A DNA stretch of 64,000 nucleotides from Acidisoma cellulosilyticum (lineage in GTDB: Bacteria > Pseudomonadota > Alphaproteobacteria > Acetobacterales > Acetobacteraceae). Shown here piece by piece: positions 9,401-17,078 of this stretch. Location of the stretch: positions 310,001-374,000 of the forward strand of contig NZ_JAESVA010000005.1 of assembly GCF_020621385.1 (NCBI RefSeq). The letters are read 5' to 3'. The notes below the pieces were generated by a model. The model was given only the letters and a program-made list of their open reading frames with translations, was not told where the DNA came from and did no database searches. Every line of letters begins with the position of its first letter. Within the stretch, counting starts at the first letter, position 1. Made by a program: the position numbers and the translations under genes.

Positions 9401-9484
9401 GTCAATGCGCCCACCGGATCGGGTTCGGAAAGGCTCGTTCACGGCTGCCACGCTGAGATTGGGTGCGAGAGAATCAGGCATCAC
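6425..9484 (-). CDS. soxA: sarcosine oxidase alpha subunit
   Basis: 1019 residues, normal for the large subunit that holds NAD+ and the tetrahydrofolate-dependent half. Order: an N-terminal 2Fe-2S-ferredoxin-like fold lacking the cluster cysteines (about 25-110, SFSFDGQTYSGVAGDTLASAL), a FAD/NAD-type Rossmann region (VLVIGAGPAGLTAALAAAESG near residue 170), and a C-terminal aminomethyltransferase (GcvT)-like domain from about residue 610, where FTGELGFEINVP and ALQGPKAREVLAP are seen and where the methylene group is passed to folate. The ATG overlaps the soxD stop by 4 bases and soxG overlaps its end, so the three are translationally coupled. Confidence 0.96.
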   Translation of the reverse strand: MMPDSLAPNLSVAAVNEPFRTRSGGRIDRAKPLSFSFDGQTYSGVAGDTLASALLAHGVHLMGRSFKYHRPRGVMTAGSDEPNALVTVSRDAGRTAPNLRATQVELYEGLSAISQNRFPSLQFDVGGINDHFAALLPAGFYYKTFMWPRSFWDRVYEPVIRASAGLGKVPTAPDPDRYLQRNAHCEVLVIGAGPAGLTAALAAAESGLRVILCDEQSELGGSLLADTTSMIAGKPARVWLTETLAELATFSNVTLLPRTTGFGYYPHNHVGLVERVTDHLASPDSAQPRERMWQVRAKEVVLATGAFERPLTFPENDRPGIMLADAATTFVNRYGVKPGKRAVIAAANDSGYRAALALAEAGVEIAMIADLRRNPSGSGYDAARRAGLSIETGKTIAGTSGKMRVDGASIASVGEDGKVWNTQDIGCDLLLMAGGWTPTLHLYSQSLSKLKWDDAIQAYVPGAVAASQALRAAGAASGAYGLDAALSTGFKAGAEAAVAAGGDGVTTRVFVTISAEADASTFLGAMPHNRDANRVRAFVDFQNDSTAKDLKLAVREGFRSVEHAKRYTTTGMATDQGKTSNMPMLGVMAQAQGKTIPEIGFTTFRPPFTPTTFGNFAGAARGDLFDPIRRTAIHHWAEGQGAVFEDVGQWKRARYFPRQGEDMHAAVARECKAVRSALGIFDASTLGKIEVVGPDAAEFMNRMYINPWTKLGVGRCRYGVMLREDGFVYDDGVVGRIAEDRFHVTTTTGGAASVLNMMEDYLQTEWPGLNVWLTSATEQWAVIALQGPKAREVLAPFVEGIDLSPAAFPHMAIAEGRICGVKTRLFRVSFTGELGFEINVPPSAARRVWEALYAEGRKHSITPYGTETMHVLRAEKGFIIVGQETDGTATPDDVGLTWAIGKAKKDFVGKRSLARPGMTDPKRKQLVGLLSVDNRTVLEEGAQIVADPKQPKPMTVLGHVTSSYMSAALGHPIALALVEAGRSRMGETLQVLVPGKGSVAVKLVSPVFYDAEGASLDAV

Positions 9485-9759
9485 ACCGCCTCGGGGCGAA
9501 ATTCGCCGGTCTTGTAACTGGCAAGGATCTGGTCGGTCGTCGTGTCGCGCACCACATTGAAGAAACGCGCGCAGCCGTGGATATGGCGCCAGCGCTCGGC
9601 GTGGATGCCGCGCTCATTGTCGCGGCTGTACAGGAAGGACGCCCATTCCTCATCGCTGAGGGGAGACGGGTCAACAGGGCGCGCGATATGCGCCTGGCCG
9701 CCGTAGCGGAATTCCAGTTCCGGCCGGGGGCCGCAATGGGGGCAGGGGATAATCAGCAT
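9481..9759 (-). CDS. soxD: sarcosine oxidase delta subunit
   Basis: 92 residues, the small zinc-binding subunit of heterotetrameric sarcosine oxidase. The N-terminal IIPCPHCGPRPELEFRYGG supplies the CxxC zinc pair and is diagnostic; the C-terminal HGCARFFNVVRDTTT carries a further His and Cys. It lies 20 bases after soxB and overlaps soxA by 4. Confidence 0.95.
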   Translation of the reverse strand: MLIIPCPHCGPRPELEFRYGGQAHIARPVDPSPLSDEEWASFLYSRDNERGIHAERWRHIHGCARFFNVVRDTTTDQILASYKTGEFRPEAV

Positions 9760-9779
9760 GGTTCCGGCTCCCTATGCGA

Positions 9780-11033
9780 TCAATGCGCGACGGCCGCGGC
9801 GGCGGCTTCGTCGATGAAGCGGCCGGTCACGAAGCGGTCCAGGCTGAAAGGTGCGTTGATCGGATGCGGCTCATCCTTCGCGATCGTATGCGCAAACAGA
9901 TTGGCCGAGCCCGGCGTCGCCTTGAAACCACCGGTGCCCCAGCCGCAATTGACGTAAAGTCCCTTGACCGGCGTTTTTGAGATGATGGGCGAGCGGTCCG
10001 GCGTTGTATCGACAATGCCGCCCCAGTTGCGCAGCATCCGCAGGCGCCGGTACATGGGCACCAACTCGCAGATCGCATCCAGCGTATGGCTCGCGATATG
10101 CAATCCGCCGCGCTGCGTATAGCTGGTATAGGCGTCGGTGCCGGCGCCGATCACCATCTCGCCCTTATCGGACTGGCTGATATAGGCGTGGATGGTGTTG
10201 GACATGACGACGCAGGGGAAATCCGGCTTCACGGGCTCAGACACCAGGGCCTGAAGCGGAAAACTTTCCAGCGGCATACGCAGCCCGGCCATGGACATGA
10301 CGACGGAGGTATTGCCGGCGGCCGAAACGCCGACCTTTTTGGTGCGGATGAAGCCGCGCTCGGTCTCCACCCCTTCGACCGCGCCAGAGGCATCGCGCCG
10401 GATGCCGGTGACCGCGCAGTTTTGAATGATATCGACGCCCATCGCGTCCGCCGCGCGGGCATAGCCCCAGACCACCGCATCATGCCGCGCCGTGCCGCCA
10501 CGGCGCTGAAGCGCGCCGCCCACGACCGGATAGCGGATGTTCTGGGAGATATTCAGCGCCGGGCAATAGGCCTTGCACTCTTCCGCCGTCAGCCACTCGT
10601 TATCCACGCCGGCCGCCTGATTGGCGAAGACATGGCGCTTGAAGACCTGCACGTCATGCACCGTATGCGCCAGCATCAGCACGCCGCGCGGCGAGAACAT
10701 GGTGTTGTAATTCAGGTCCTGGGACAGCGTTTCCCAGATCTTGAGCGCGTGATCGTACAGCGCCGCACTTTCGGGGAATAGATAATTGGAGCGGATGATG
10801 GTGGTGTTGCGGCCCGTATTGCCGCCGCCCAGCCAGCCCTTGTCCAGCACCGCGATATTGCGCAGGCCGTGTTCTTTCGCGAGGTAATAGGCCGCGCCCA
10901 TGCCGTGGCCGCCACCACCGACGATGACCGCGTCATATTCAGCCTTCGGCTCCGGCTCACGCCAGAAGGGTTTCCATCCTTGATGGCCGCCGAGAGCATG
11001 ACGAAGCAGGGATAGGCCAGAGAAGCGTTCCAT
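9780..11033 (-). CDS. soxB: sarcosine oxidase beta subunit
   Basis: 417 residues; the flavoprotein subunit where sarcosine is oxidised to glycine, with a methylene group and H2O2 as co-products. A FAD dinucleotide fold is visible near residue 35 (VIVGGGGHGMGAAYYLA), followed by GNTGRNTTIIRSNYL; RGGTARHDAVVWGYARAAD contains the histidine that in this family carries the covalently bound FMN; the C-terminal CGWGTGGFKATPGSA closes the flavin site. It is the first gene of the sox operon; no glycine riboswitch or other known leader was recognised upstream. Confidence 0.96.
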   Translation of the reverse strand: MERFSGLSLLRHALGGHQGWKPFWREPEPKAEYDAVIVGGGGHGMGAAYYLAKEHGLRNIAVLDKGWLGGGNTGRNTTIIRSNYLFPESAALYDHALKIWETLSQDLNYNTMFSPRGVLMLAHTVHDVQVFKRHVFANQAAGVDNEWLTAEECKAYCPALNISQNIRYPVVGGALQRRGGTARHDAVVWGYARAADAMGVDIIQNCAVTGIRRDASGAVEGVETERGFIRTKKVGVSAAGNTSVVMSMAGLRMPLESFPLQALVSEPVKPDFPCVVMSNTIHAYISQSDKGEMVIGAGTDAYTSYTQRGGLHIASHTLDAICELVPMYRRLRMLRNWGGIVDTTPDRSPIISKTPVKGLYVNCGWGTGGFKATPGSANLFAHTIAKDEPHPINAPFSLDRFVTGRFIDEAAAAAVAH

Positions 11034-11151
11034 ATGGGCCGATCGTTTCTATGCGCGAGGTGCATTAGAGGTGCGCTGACCGCCGCACGGCAGCCAGAAC
11101 GCAGGTGCCTGTAGATTTGAACGAAGGCGACGGACGCCGACAAGAGGCAAG

Positions 11152-11847
11152 CTAGGGGGCCAGGGGTTCGGCCAGGCCTTTGATATGGCGGCGGCCGGTA
11201 CTGGCGACTGACAAGCCGACCACGCCCCAGGACCCGTCCGCCAATTGCGTGAACAGCGCCGCGCCGCTGGTGCCGGGCTCGCCGTGGCAGTCATCCATCA
11301 GCAGCCGATGTCCGCCCTGATCGACCCGGAAGCCCAGCAGGCGGCAGCGGTCCACTTGCAGGATCTCGTCATGGTCGCGGTTGTAGCCGCCGAGGAGCAG
11401 GGGGGCGCCCACGGGCGGCAAGGCTGGCGCGAATCGCACGCTGTCGGCGTCATCGCCGATCGGATGGTCCAGCGTCAAAAAGGCGCGGTCGAGGCCGAGC
11501 GTCCGCAATTCCTGCGTCGGGTCATAGCCGGGCGAGACGACGAAACTCAGCGCGCGGGCCTGATCGGCATAGGTCCCACGGTCATAGCGCCACAGGAAAT
11601 GCACCGAACTCGGCTGCACGTAATGGCCCGTCACGGGCCGGAACAGGCAATGCGCGGCAGTCATGACCAGGCTTGGTGCGATCAGAAAGCCTGTGCAGCG
11701 GGTGCCGAGTTCCGTTTGCACACGCCCGATCGCCCGCCAGGGTTGGACCGCCAGATCGACGGATACCGGTTGCGCGCGGACGGGCGCCGCCAGCAATAGG
11801 CCAAGCGGGATCAGGGCTGCGGCCAGGGCAAGGATAGGACGATGCAT
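11152..11847 (-). CDS. secreted trypsin-like serine protease
   Basis: 231 residues with a Sec signal peptide (MHRPILALAAALIPLGLLLA, cut after about APVRAQ). The chymotrypsin-fold triad is complete: His in VMTAAHCLF, Asp in LGLDRAFLTLD and Ser in EPGTSGAALF, the last a GTSG form of the usual GDSG, as in many V8-like/PF13365 proteins. The start at 11847 is chosen because it begins the signal peptide; an in-frame ATG at 11937 would add 30 non-signal residues. It is likely periplasmic or secreted. It follows the unknown protein at 11941-12825 by 93 bases on the same strand. Targets are unknown. Confidence 0.85.
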   Translation of the reverse strand: MHRPILALAAALIPLGLLLAAPVRAQPVSVDLAVQPWRAIGRVQTELGTRCTGFLIAPSLVMTAAHCLFRPVTGHYVQPSSVHFLWRYDRGTYADQARALSFVVSPGYDPTQELRTLGLDRAFLTLDHPIGDDADSVRFAPALPPVGAPLLLGGYNRDHDEILQVDRCRLLGFRVDQGGHRLLMDDCHGEPGTSGAALFTQLADGSWGVVGLSVASTGRRHIKGLAEPLAP

Positions 11848-11940
11848 GGACCAGACCTGGCGGTTTTGTCGGAAATTCTCAACTATCCTCGTCTGCCCCC
11901 GATAAAGGTCAGGCGATCGGGTCAGGCCGGTCCGCATTCG

Positions 11941-12825
11941 CTACCGATCTGGACTCCGTCGAAGGCCTGCCAGCAGACGGGCCAGACCCGACTTTGCCGG
12001 GAGTGGTTCGGGCTCCGACGGAGATGCCGCGACTGAGGGCTGCGCCGAGCGGGCCCTTTGATCTCGTTGCTTCGCGAGGATGTCATTAAAACTGCGCGGT
12101 GTCGTCGGTTGGTCCTCAAGACGCCTTCGCCACTTGGCTGCCTCGGCTTGGTCGCCTCGCTGAAGTGCGAGATCCTCCAAACCGCGAATGACCGTTGGGT
12201 CGTCCGGGCGGAATCCGATGATTAGCTTCCCGATTTCGGCGGCAGCAGCAAACTCACGGTTATTTTTCAAAATCTTAAAAAGATGCATATGGGCTTGACT
12301 AAACCCGATACTGTTTGTGACCGCTATTTTACCCCATTTGATAGCCTCGGCGGAGTTTTTTGCATTTGCATAGCGTTCAGAGGTGCAAGTCGCATAATTG
12401 ATGCTCCTTTGCACAAGATAAGTCTGCCGTTCGTCGAGTCCCTCGGGGATCTTGTTGCTGAAAGCAGCAAGTTCGAGAACACTCGGCAGATCGTCAAGAG
12501 TCAGAGCGAAAATCCCGAGCGTTGTCAGCCCGTCAAGGGGAACAGAAAGGAAATGGCGATCGAATACAACGATAATAGGGAAGTTGCGTATATTTTGGAC
12601 TTCCCGTGCAAGCCGCTCCAGCTTGGATACGATGCTGCCTTCGCTCTCATAATCAATTCTTGTTTCGTCAATGCATTTGATCATGAAGCGAAGGTCGTTG
12701 CATTCCACGTAGAGGTCGCGCAAATCGTTGATGGTCGTGTCGACCGCCCAACCTGCGCCAATAAACTGCCGTTCGACGGCTTTCAGGAGTTTTTTTCTCT
12801 GCGGCGGGAATGTAATCGATGCCAT
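11941..12825 (-). CDS. protein of unknown function, possible nuclease-like fold plus helical repeats
   Basis: 294 residues, not recognised. The first 115 residues read as an alpha/beta domain: helix PPQRKKLLKAVERQF, then DLYVECNDLRFMIKCID, a D-x(n)-K strand pattern resembling the core of PD-(D/E)xK proteins but with Met where the catalytic acid would be, then FPIIVVFDRH. Residues about 150-240 look helical and TPR-like (EAIKWGKIAVTNSIG, FAAAAEIGKLIIGFRPDD, ALQRGDQAEAAKWRRRL). The tail is Pro/Ala/Arg-rich and disordered. Its first two thirds are clearly poorer in GC than the neighbouring genes, which suggests horizontal acquisition. No signal peptide. Any nuclease role is inference from pattern only. 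Confidence 0.7.
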   Translation of the reverse strand: MASITFPPQRKKLLKAVERQFIGAGWAVDTTINDLRDLYVECNDLRFMIKCIDETRIDYESEGSIVSKLERLAREVQNIRNFPIIVVFDRHFLSVPLDGLTTLGIFALTLDDLPSVLELAAFSNKIPEGLDERQTYLVQRSINYATCTSERYANAKNSAEAIKWGKIAVTNSIGFSQAHMHLFKILKNNREFAAAAEIGKLIIGFRPDDPTVIRGLEDLALQRGDQAEAAKWRRRLEDQPTTPRSFNDILAKQRDQRARSAQPSVAASPSEPEPLPAKSGLARLLAGLRRSPDR

Positions 12826-12875
12826 GACGACTAAGCTCCGGAGAAAGACAGGCTAGGCAATCAGGCTAGTTTCTC

Positions 12876-13430
12876 TCATCCTTGGCCCAAACGATAGAGG
12901 ACATGGCGACAAAGCGGATGCGGATGCGGCAGTAGCGGATGGTCGAACTCCCTGCTCAGCCGCATGCCCAGGCGCTCCATGACAGCGCGGGAGGCCAGGT
13001 TCTGCGGCACCGTCAGGGCCAGGATTTCATCGAGCTTGAGGGTCTCGAACCCGAAAGCGACGGCGGCGCGGGCGGCTTCGGTCGCATAGCCAAGACCCCA
13101 GAAGCTGCGCGTCATCCGCCAGGCAATCTCGACCGCCGGGGTGAAATCCGCGTCAAAGCGCATGCGTTGCAACCCGAGGGCCCCGACGAATTCACCCGTC
13201 TCGGCCAGTTCCACGACCCATTTTCCGAATCCGTCCCGGGACCATTGCTCGCGCGTACCTATAATATAAGCGTCGCTCTGGGCGCGCGTCATTGGCCCCC
13301 CAAGGAAACGCATCGTCTCTTCATCCGCGTTTTGCGCGGCGAAGGGCGCGGCGTCGCGCGCCTCCCAAAAGCGCAGACGCAGGCGTGACGTGCGAAGTTC
13401 AGGCCAGGGGCCAGGCGCGGTCTCAATCAT
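12876..13430 (-). CDS. GNAT-family N-acetyltransferase (RimJ/RimL type)
   Basis: 184 residues with the RimJ/RimL acetyltransferase_3 pattern: LRTSRLRLRFWEARDAAPF at the start, GKWVVELAETGEFVGALGL in the central strands, WGLGYATEAARAAVAFGFE, whose GLGYATEA forms the acetyl-CoA pyrophosphate loop, and VPQNLASRAVMERLGM (the N-x-x-S-x-x-V helix). The acceptor (protein N-terminus, amine or antibiotic) cannot be told. Single gene, same strand as its neighbours. Confidence 0.88.
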   Translation of the reverse strand: MIETAPGPWPELRTSRLRLRFWEARDAAPFAAQNADEETMRFLGGPMTRAQSDAYIIGTREQWSRDGFGKWVVELAETGEFVGALGLQRMRFDADFTPAVEIAWRMTRSFWGLGYATEAARAAVAFGFETLKLDEILALTVPQNLASRAVMERLGMRLSREFDHPLLPHPHPLCRHVLYRLGQG

Positions 13431-13588
13431 GGCTTCTCTTGCCCGGCCCTTGGGTTTCGATCAACCGACCTTCACGTTCCGCGTCCAGAGGTCGTCAATG
13501 CGCAAACCACCCCGGAACCGGGCTCGTCTGGTGCCTGGCGCCAAATTCTCCCATGCTTGACGGTAGGGTTTAAAGAGGATGCCGCAGA

Positions 13589-14179
13589 ATGACTGACACC
13601 CCGCGCTTCGGCATGACCGTTTGCGGCATTGAGGAACTGGGCAGTCATGCGGGCCTGGCGGCGACGCATGTGCTCTCCATCCTCGACCCCGATCATCCGG
13701 TGCCGGAGGCTTTCGGCCAATATGGTGAGCATGCGAAGCTGGAACTCCGCTTTCACGATATCATCGACCCGCAGCCCGGCATGATCCTGCCGTCGGAGGC
13801 CGATGTCGCGGCTATCCTGGCTTTCGGCAGGCAAATGCAGGCGGAAGTGCCGGCGGCGAGGCTTCTGGTGCATTGCCATGCCGGCATATCCCGGTCGACC
13901 GCCGCCATGGCGCTGATCATTGCCCAGGCGATGCCCGAAACAGCGGCCGCCGCCGTGCTGGAACAGGTTCACGGCTTGCGGGAAAAAACCTGGCCTAATC
14001 TCCGGATGATCGAGCTCGGCGATCGCGCGCTGGGACGGCGCGGCAGCCTGGTCGCGGCGGCCTTCGCCCTTTACCGGCTGCAGATCGAAAAGCGCCCGCA
14101 TGTCGCGGAGTTCATGGAAAAAGGCGGCCGTGGACGGGAGGTTGCAGGCGCCAGATTGCTGAGCCCATTAGATCTCTAG
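13589..14179 (+). CDS. protein tyrosine / dual-specificity phosphatase family protein
   Basis: 196 residues with one clear cysteine-phosphatase signature, LLVHCHAGISRSTAAMAL: the CX5R loop with the catalytic Cys and Arg. FHDIID some 45 residues earlier offers the Asp that usually acts as general acid. The chain is short with no transmembrane segment, so probably cytoplasmic. This family is widespread in alphaproteobacteria and mostly uncharacterised; substrates could be phosphotyrosine proteins or small phosphates. It lies upstream of the GH4 gene with an 85-base gap, so co-transcription is possible. Confidence 0.85.
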   Translation: MTDTPRFGMTVCGIEELGSHAGLAATHVLSILDPDHPVPEAFGQYGEHAKLELRFHDIIDPQPGMILPSEADVAAILAFGRQMQAEVPAARLLVHCHAGISRSTAAMALIIAQAMPETAAAAVLEQVHGLREKTWPNLRMIELGDRALGRRGSLVAAAFALYRLQIEKRPHVAEFMEKGGRGREVAGARLLSPLDL

Positions 14180-14264
14180 CGGGGTATCATCCAGGCGGGA
14201 GCCTCTCCGGTCGAAGGCCAGCCCGGCCAGAAGATCGGGCAAGAGATAAGGATAGGAAGCGACG

Positions 14265-15977
14265 ATGAGTGACTTGTCTTCGGTCAAGATCAGGGGTTGC
14301 GTCGACGGCTATGAGTTTCCGGGCTGTGTTCGCGGATGGGGCTATTGGCAGATCGGAAAAGACCTGCGTCCGGGCCTCGCCTTCGAGGTGCTGCGCGGTG
14401 ATGAGGTTATCGCCCGTTGCACGGCGACATTGCCCAGGCCCGATGTTTCGAGCGACGCCGCCTTCATGGCCGCCTTCATCCTCGATTTCAGCCGGGCCGG
14501 AACGCTTGCCGAATTGCTGAGCGGCAAGATTACGCTCCGCGCGATGACACCGGACGGCCATCCTGGCGAATTGCCGATCTGGGAGCCGACGCGTCTGGCG
14601 CTGGAGCAGGAGCTTAGCCGGAGCGAGATCGGCCTTCTGGCGCAGAGCCCGGCGACCGGCGGCGACCGGCCGCTGACAAGGCCCAAGATCGTCTTCATCG
14701 GCGCCGGTAGTACCGTTTTCGCCAAAAATCTCCTGGGCGATATCCTGCTGCGACCCGATCTGTCGGCCAGCCGCATCTGGCTTTACGATATCAATGCCGG
14801 GCGGCTGAAGGCCTCCGAGGATGTTGCACGCCGTATCGCCGGGCAACTCGGCGTGCCGGCAGAGATCAACGCGACCCTGGATCTTTCGGCAGCTTTGGCG
14901 GGGGCCGACTACGCCATCAACATGATCCAGGTCGGCGGCTATGAGCCTGCCACCCTGACGGATTTCGAGGTGCCGTCACGGTTCGGCTTGCGCCAGACCA
15001 TCGGCGATACGCTTGGCATCGGCGGGATCATGCGGGCGCTTCGCACCATCCCGGTTCTGATCGAGATGAGCCGGCAGATGGAGCGGCTTTGCCCCAATGT
15101 GTTGCATCTGAATTATACCAACCCGATGGCGATGAACTGCTGGGCGCTCTCCCGCGCTTCGCCTATTCGGACTGTGGGGCTTTGCCATAGCGTGCCCCAC
15201 ACCGCCGCCGAACTCGCGCGCGATATAGGGGTGCCGCTCGGCTCCATCCGCTATCTCGTGGCCGGCATCAATCACATGGCGTTCTACCTGCGGTTCGAGG
15301 CTGGCGGGGAAGACCTCTATCCGCGTCTGCATGCGGTCCAGGCGGAAGGGCGCGTTCCGGCCCATAACCGCGTGCGCTACGATATGCTGAAACGTTTGGG
15401 ATATTTTGTGACGGAATCGAGCGAGCATTTCGCCGAATATGTGCCTTGGTACATCAAGCGGAATCGGCCCGATTTGATCGAGGCGTTCAATATTCCTCTG
15501 GACGAGTATCCGCGCCGCTGCCGGTCTCAGATTGCTGATTGGGAGAGGCTGTCTCAGCGATTGGCTGATAAATCGCTCCCGCTCGATATCCGCCCCTCCA
15601 TCGAATATGGCACGCAAATCATCAGTGCCATCGAGAGTGGAATACCGGCCGTCATCTACGGCAATGTGCCCAATCGCGGGCTGATAACCAATCTGCCGGA
15701 CGGTTGTTGCGTCGAATTGCCCTGCCTGGTCGATTCGAATGGTTTGCAGCCGATCCCGGTCGGCGCGCTGCCGCCACAATTGGCGGCGCTGATGCAGACC
15801 AATATCGCCGTCCAATCGATGACGGTGGAGGCAGCGCTGACAGGCAGGCGCGACCATGTCTATCACGCAGCCATGCTCGACCCTCATACGGCGGCCGAGT
15901 TGAGCCTGGATGAGATCTGGCAGATGGTCGATCAATTGATCGATGCGCATGGCAGCTTGATTCCGCCTTTGCACTGA
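14265..15977 (+). CDS. glycoside hydrolase family 4 enzyme (alpha-galactosidase/glucosidase-like) with extra N-terminal domain
   Basis: 570 residues. Residues 140-565 form a GH4 enzyme, which cleaves glycosides by an NAD+-dependent redox-elimination mechanism: KIVFIGAGST (141-150) binds NAD, NYTNP (283-287) is the family motif, Cys307-His308 and His337 (GINHMAF) should hold the catalytic metal. MelA/AglA-type members are about 430-450 residues; here some 140 residues precede the enzyme (GCVDGYEFPGCVRGWGYW, then RPDVSSDAAFMAAF). That part resembles, by eye, an unnamed domain seen in alphaproteobacterial glycosyltransferase and capsule proteins. A good ribosome-binding site (AAGGATAGGAAG) precedes the ATG. 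No signal peptide, so cytoplasmic. Substrate unknown. Confidence 0.88.
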   Translation: MSDLSSVKIRGCVDGYEFPGCVRGWGYWQIGKDLRPGLAFEVLRGDEVIARCTATLPRPDVSSDAAFMAAFILDFSRAGTLAELLSGKITLRAMTPDGHPGELPIWEPTRLALEQELSRSEIGLLAQSPATGGDRPLTRPKIVFIGAGSTVFAKNLLGDILLRPDLSASRIWLYDINAGRLKASEDVARRIAGQLGVPAEINATLDLSAALAGADYAINMIQVGGYEPATLTDFEVPSRFGLRQTIGDTLGIGGIMRALRTIPVLIEMSRQMERLCPNVLHLNYTNPMAMNCWALSRASPIRTVGLCHSVPHTAAELARDIGVPLGSIRYLVAGINHMAFYLRFEAGGEDLYPRLHAVQAEGRVPAHNRVRYDMLKRLGYFVTESSEHFAEYVPWYIKRNRPDLIEAFNIPLDEYPRRCRSQIADWERLSQRLADKSLPLDIRPSIEYGTQIISAIESGIPAVIYGNVPNRGLITNLPDGCCVELPCLVDSNGLQPIPVGALPPQLAALMQTNIAVQSMTVEAALTGRRDHVYHAAMLDPHTAAELSLDEIWQMVDQLIDAHGSLIPPLH

Positions 15978-16550
15978 CGGGCGGTTACCGTTGCCTGACG
16001 TTCGGGGCGGGATCAGCGCCTGCCAGATTTGAGCGGCAAGTCCGCCAAGCAGGCGCTTGACCTGCTTATCTGCTGGTCCGTGCACGTAAGGGGCCGGCAA
16101 GGTGCGATCAAAACCCGATACAATCTAGAGTCCGTCAGGTTTAGTTGGCAACGCCACCAAATCTGTCGTGCGCGGGCCTGGCCGGCCGCACCCCGACCCG
16201 CGCATCTACCCGGCGGAGCAAGCGATCGGCCGGCTGGCGCCACGGCGGGTAGGTCCGCGCAACAAGTGCGCGGATGACAAATTATCTATTAAAACCTGAC
16301 AGACTCTAGCAGGTAGGCGCCCCGGCGTTATCGCTTTGTGTGTCGCACAGACAATTTTATAGAAAAGTTTATAAGAGAGTGGGACGGAAAATTTCCGATG
16401 GGAATTCTATTCATGTGGTCGTCTGTATAAAACGTTAATAGGTTTTGTTATAATTGAACGAACAACTTGAAACATAGCGGTTAATATTTATGGAGAAATG
16501 TTGACGTTAGCTGCGTTGACCACAAAAGAGAATCTGGTCAGAACACCGGC
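15978..16550. other. 573-base intergenic region with MITE-like element and AT-rich leader
   Basis: No credible gene. Bases 16125-16309 are a repeat with terminal inverted repeats, listed separately. From about 16310 the composition drops to AT-rich, and a perfect TATAAT (16449-16454) lies 96 bases before the lipoprotein gene, without a good -35 box at the normal distance. Confidence 0.6.
16125..16309. repeat. MITE-like element with 18-bp terminal inverted repeats
   Basis: The left end CTAGAGTCCGTCAGGTTT (16125-16142) and right end AAACCTGACAGACTCTAG (16292-16309) are inverted repeats matching at 17 of 18 positions. The 185-base interior codes for nothing and holds palindromic repeat copy 2: GGGTAGGTCCGCGCAAC starting at 16247 and hairpin 16254-16274. 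A solo end of the same sequence lies at 19883-19898. No transposase is present in the window. No clear target duplication was found. Confidence 0.65.
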
Positions 16551-17078
16551 ATGCAAGTGTCATGGTCATCCCGCGCTGTTCTGCTGGCAGGTGTTTCTTG
16601 GCTTCTGGCGTTATCGGGCTGTGGCTCCGTTCTGACCGAAGGTACCTCGGCCGGTGCCGGCGTGGCCGGTGCCGGTATTGCGAGCGCAGTCACCAAAAAC
16701 GGCAGCGTGACGGCGGCGATCGGTCTTGGCACTCAGGCCGCCGCAGCAACGGCTCTCGGCTTCGTCGAGCGTTCGGTTCACGCGGATGAACAGCAGCGCA
16801 TCGCGTCGGTAGCGGGGCCGCTGCCGATAGGAGGGGTCGCCCATTGGTCCGTCGATCATGCCATACCGATCGAGGCCGATGCCCATGGCGAGGTCGCGGT
16901 CAGCCGTGAGATCAGTGCCGCTCCCCTGGCCTGCAGGGAGATCGTTTTTTCGGTCGATCAAATCCATAAGCATCAGTCGGACCGGCAGTTCTTCGTCACG
17001 GATATCTGCCGCGACGGCAAGGCCTGGCGTTGGGCCAGCGCCGAACCAGCGGTCGCGCGCTGGGGAACGCTGCAGTGA
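16551..17078 (+). CDS. predicted lipoprotein, first of a paralogous pair
   Basis: 175 residues. The signal peptide ends in the lipobox LSGC with Cys24 as the acylation site, so membrane-anchored. A Gly/Ala-rich stretch follows (GAGVAGAGIASAVTKNG), which could be a membrane-inserting or flexible segment. The C-terminal half (about 90-175) is a small domain with two cysteines (CREIVFSVDQ and TDICRDG) and the ending AEPAVARWG. The next gene repeats this plan. No family is recognised. No obvious Shine-Dalgarno precedes the ATG; the upstream region is AT-rich. The cysteine pair could form a disulfide. Confidence 0.75.
   Translation: MQVSWSSRAVLLAGVSWLLALSGCGSVLTEGTSAGAGVAGAGIASAVTKNGSVTAAIGLGTQAAAATALGFVERSVHADEQQRIASVAGPLPIGGVAHWSVDHAIPIEADAHGEVAVSREISAAPLACREIVFSVDQIHKHQSDRQFFVTDICRDGKAWRWASAEPAVARWGTLQ

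Noticed and set aside
11034-11151. Possible glycine riboswitch before soxB
   Set aside because: No tandem aptamer-like conserved elements were recognised in the short leader.
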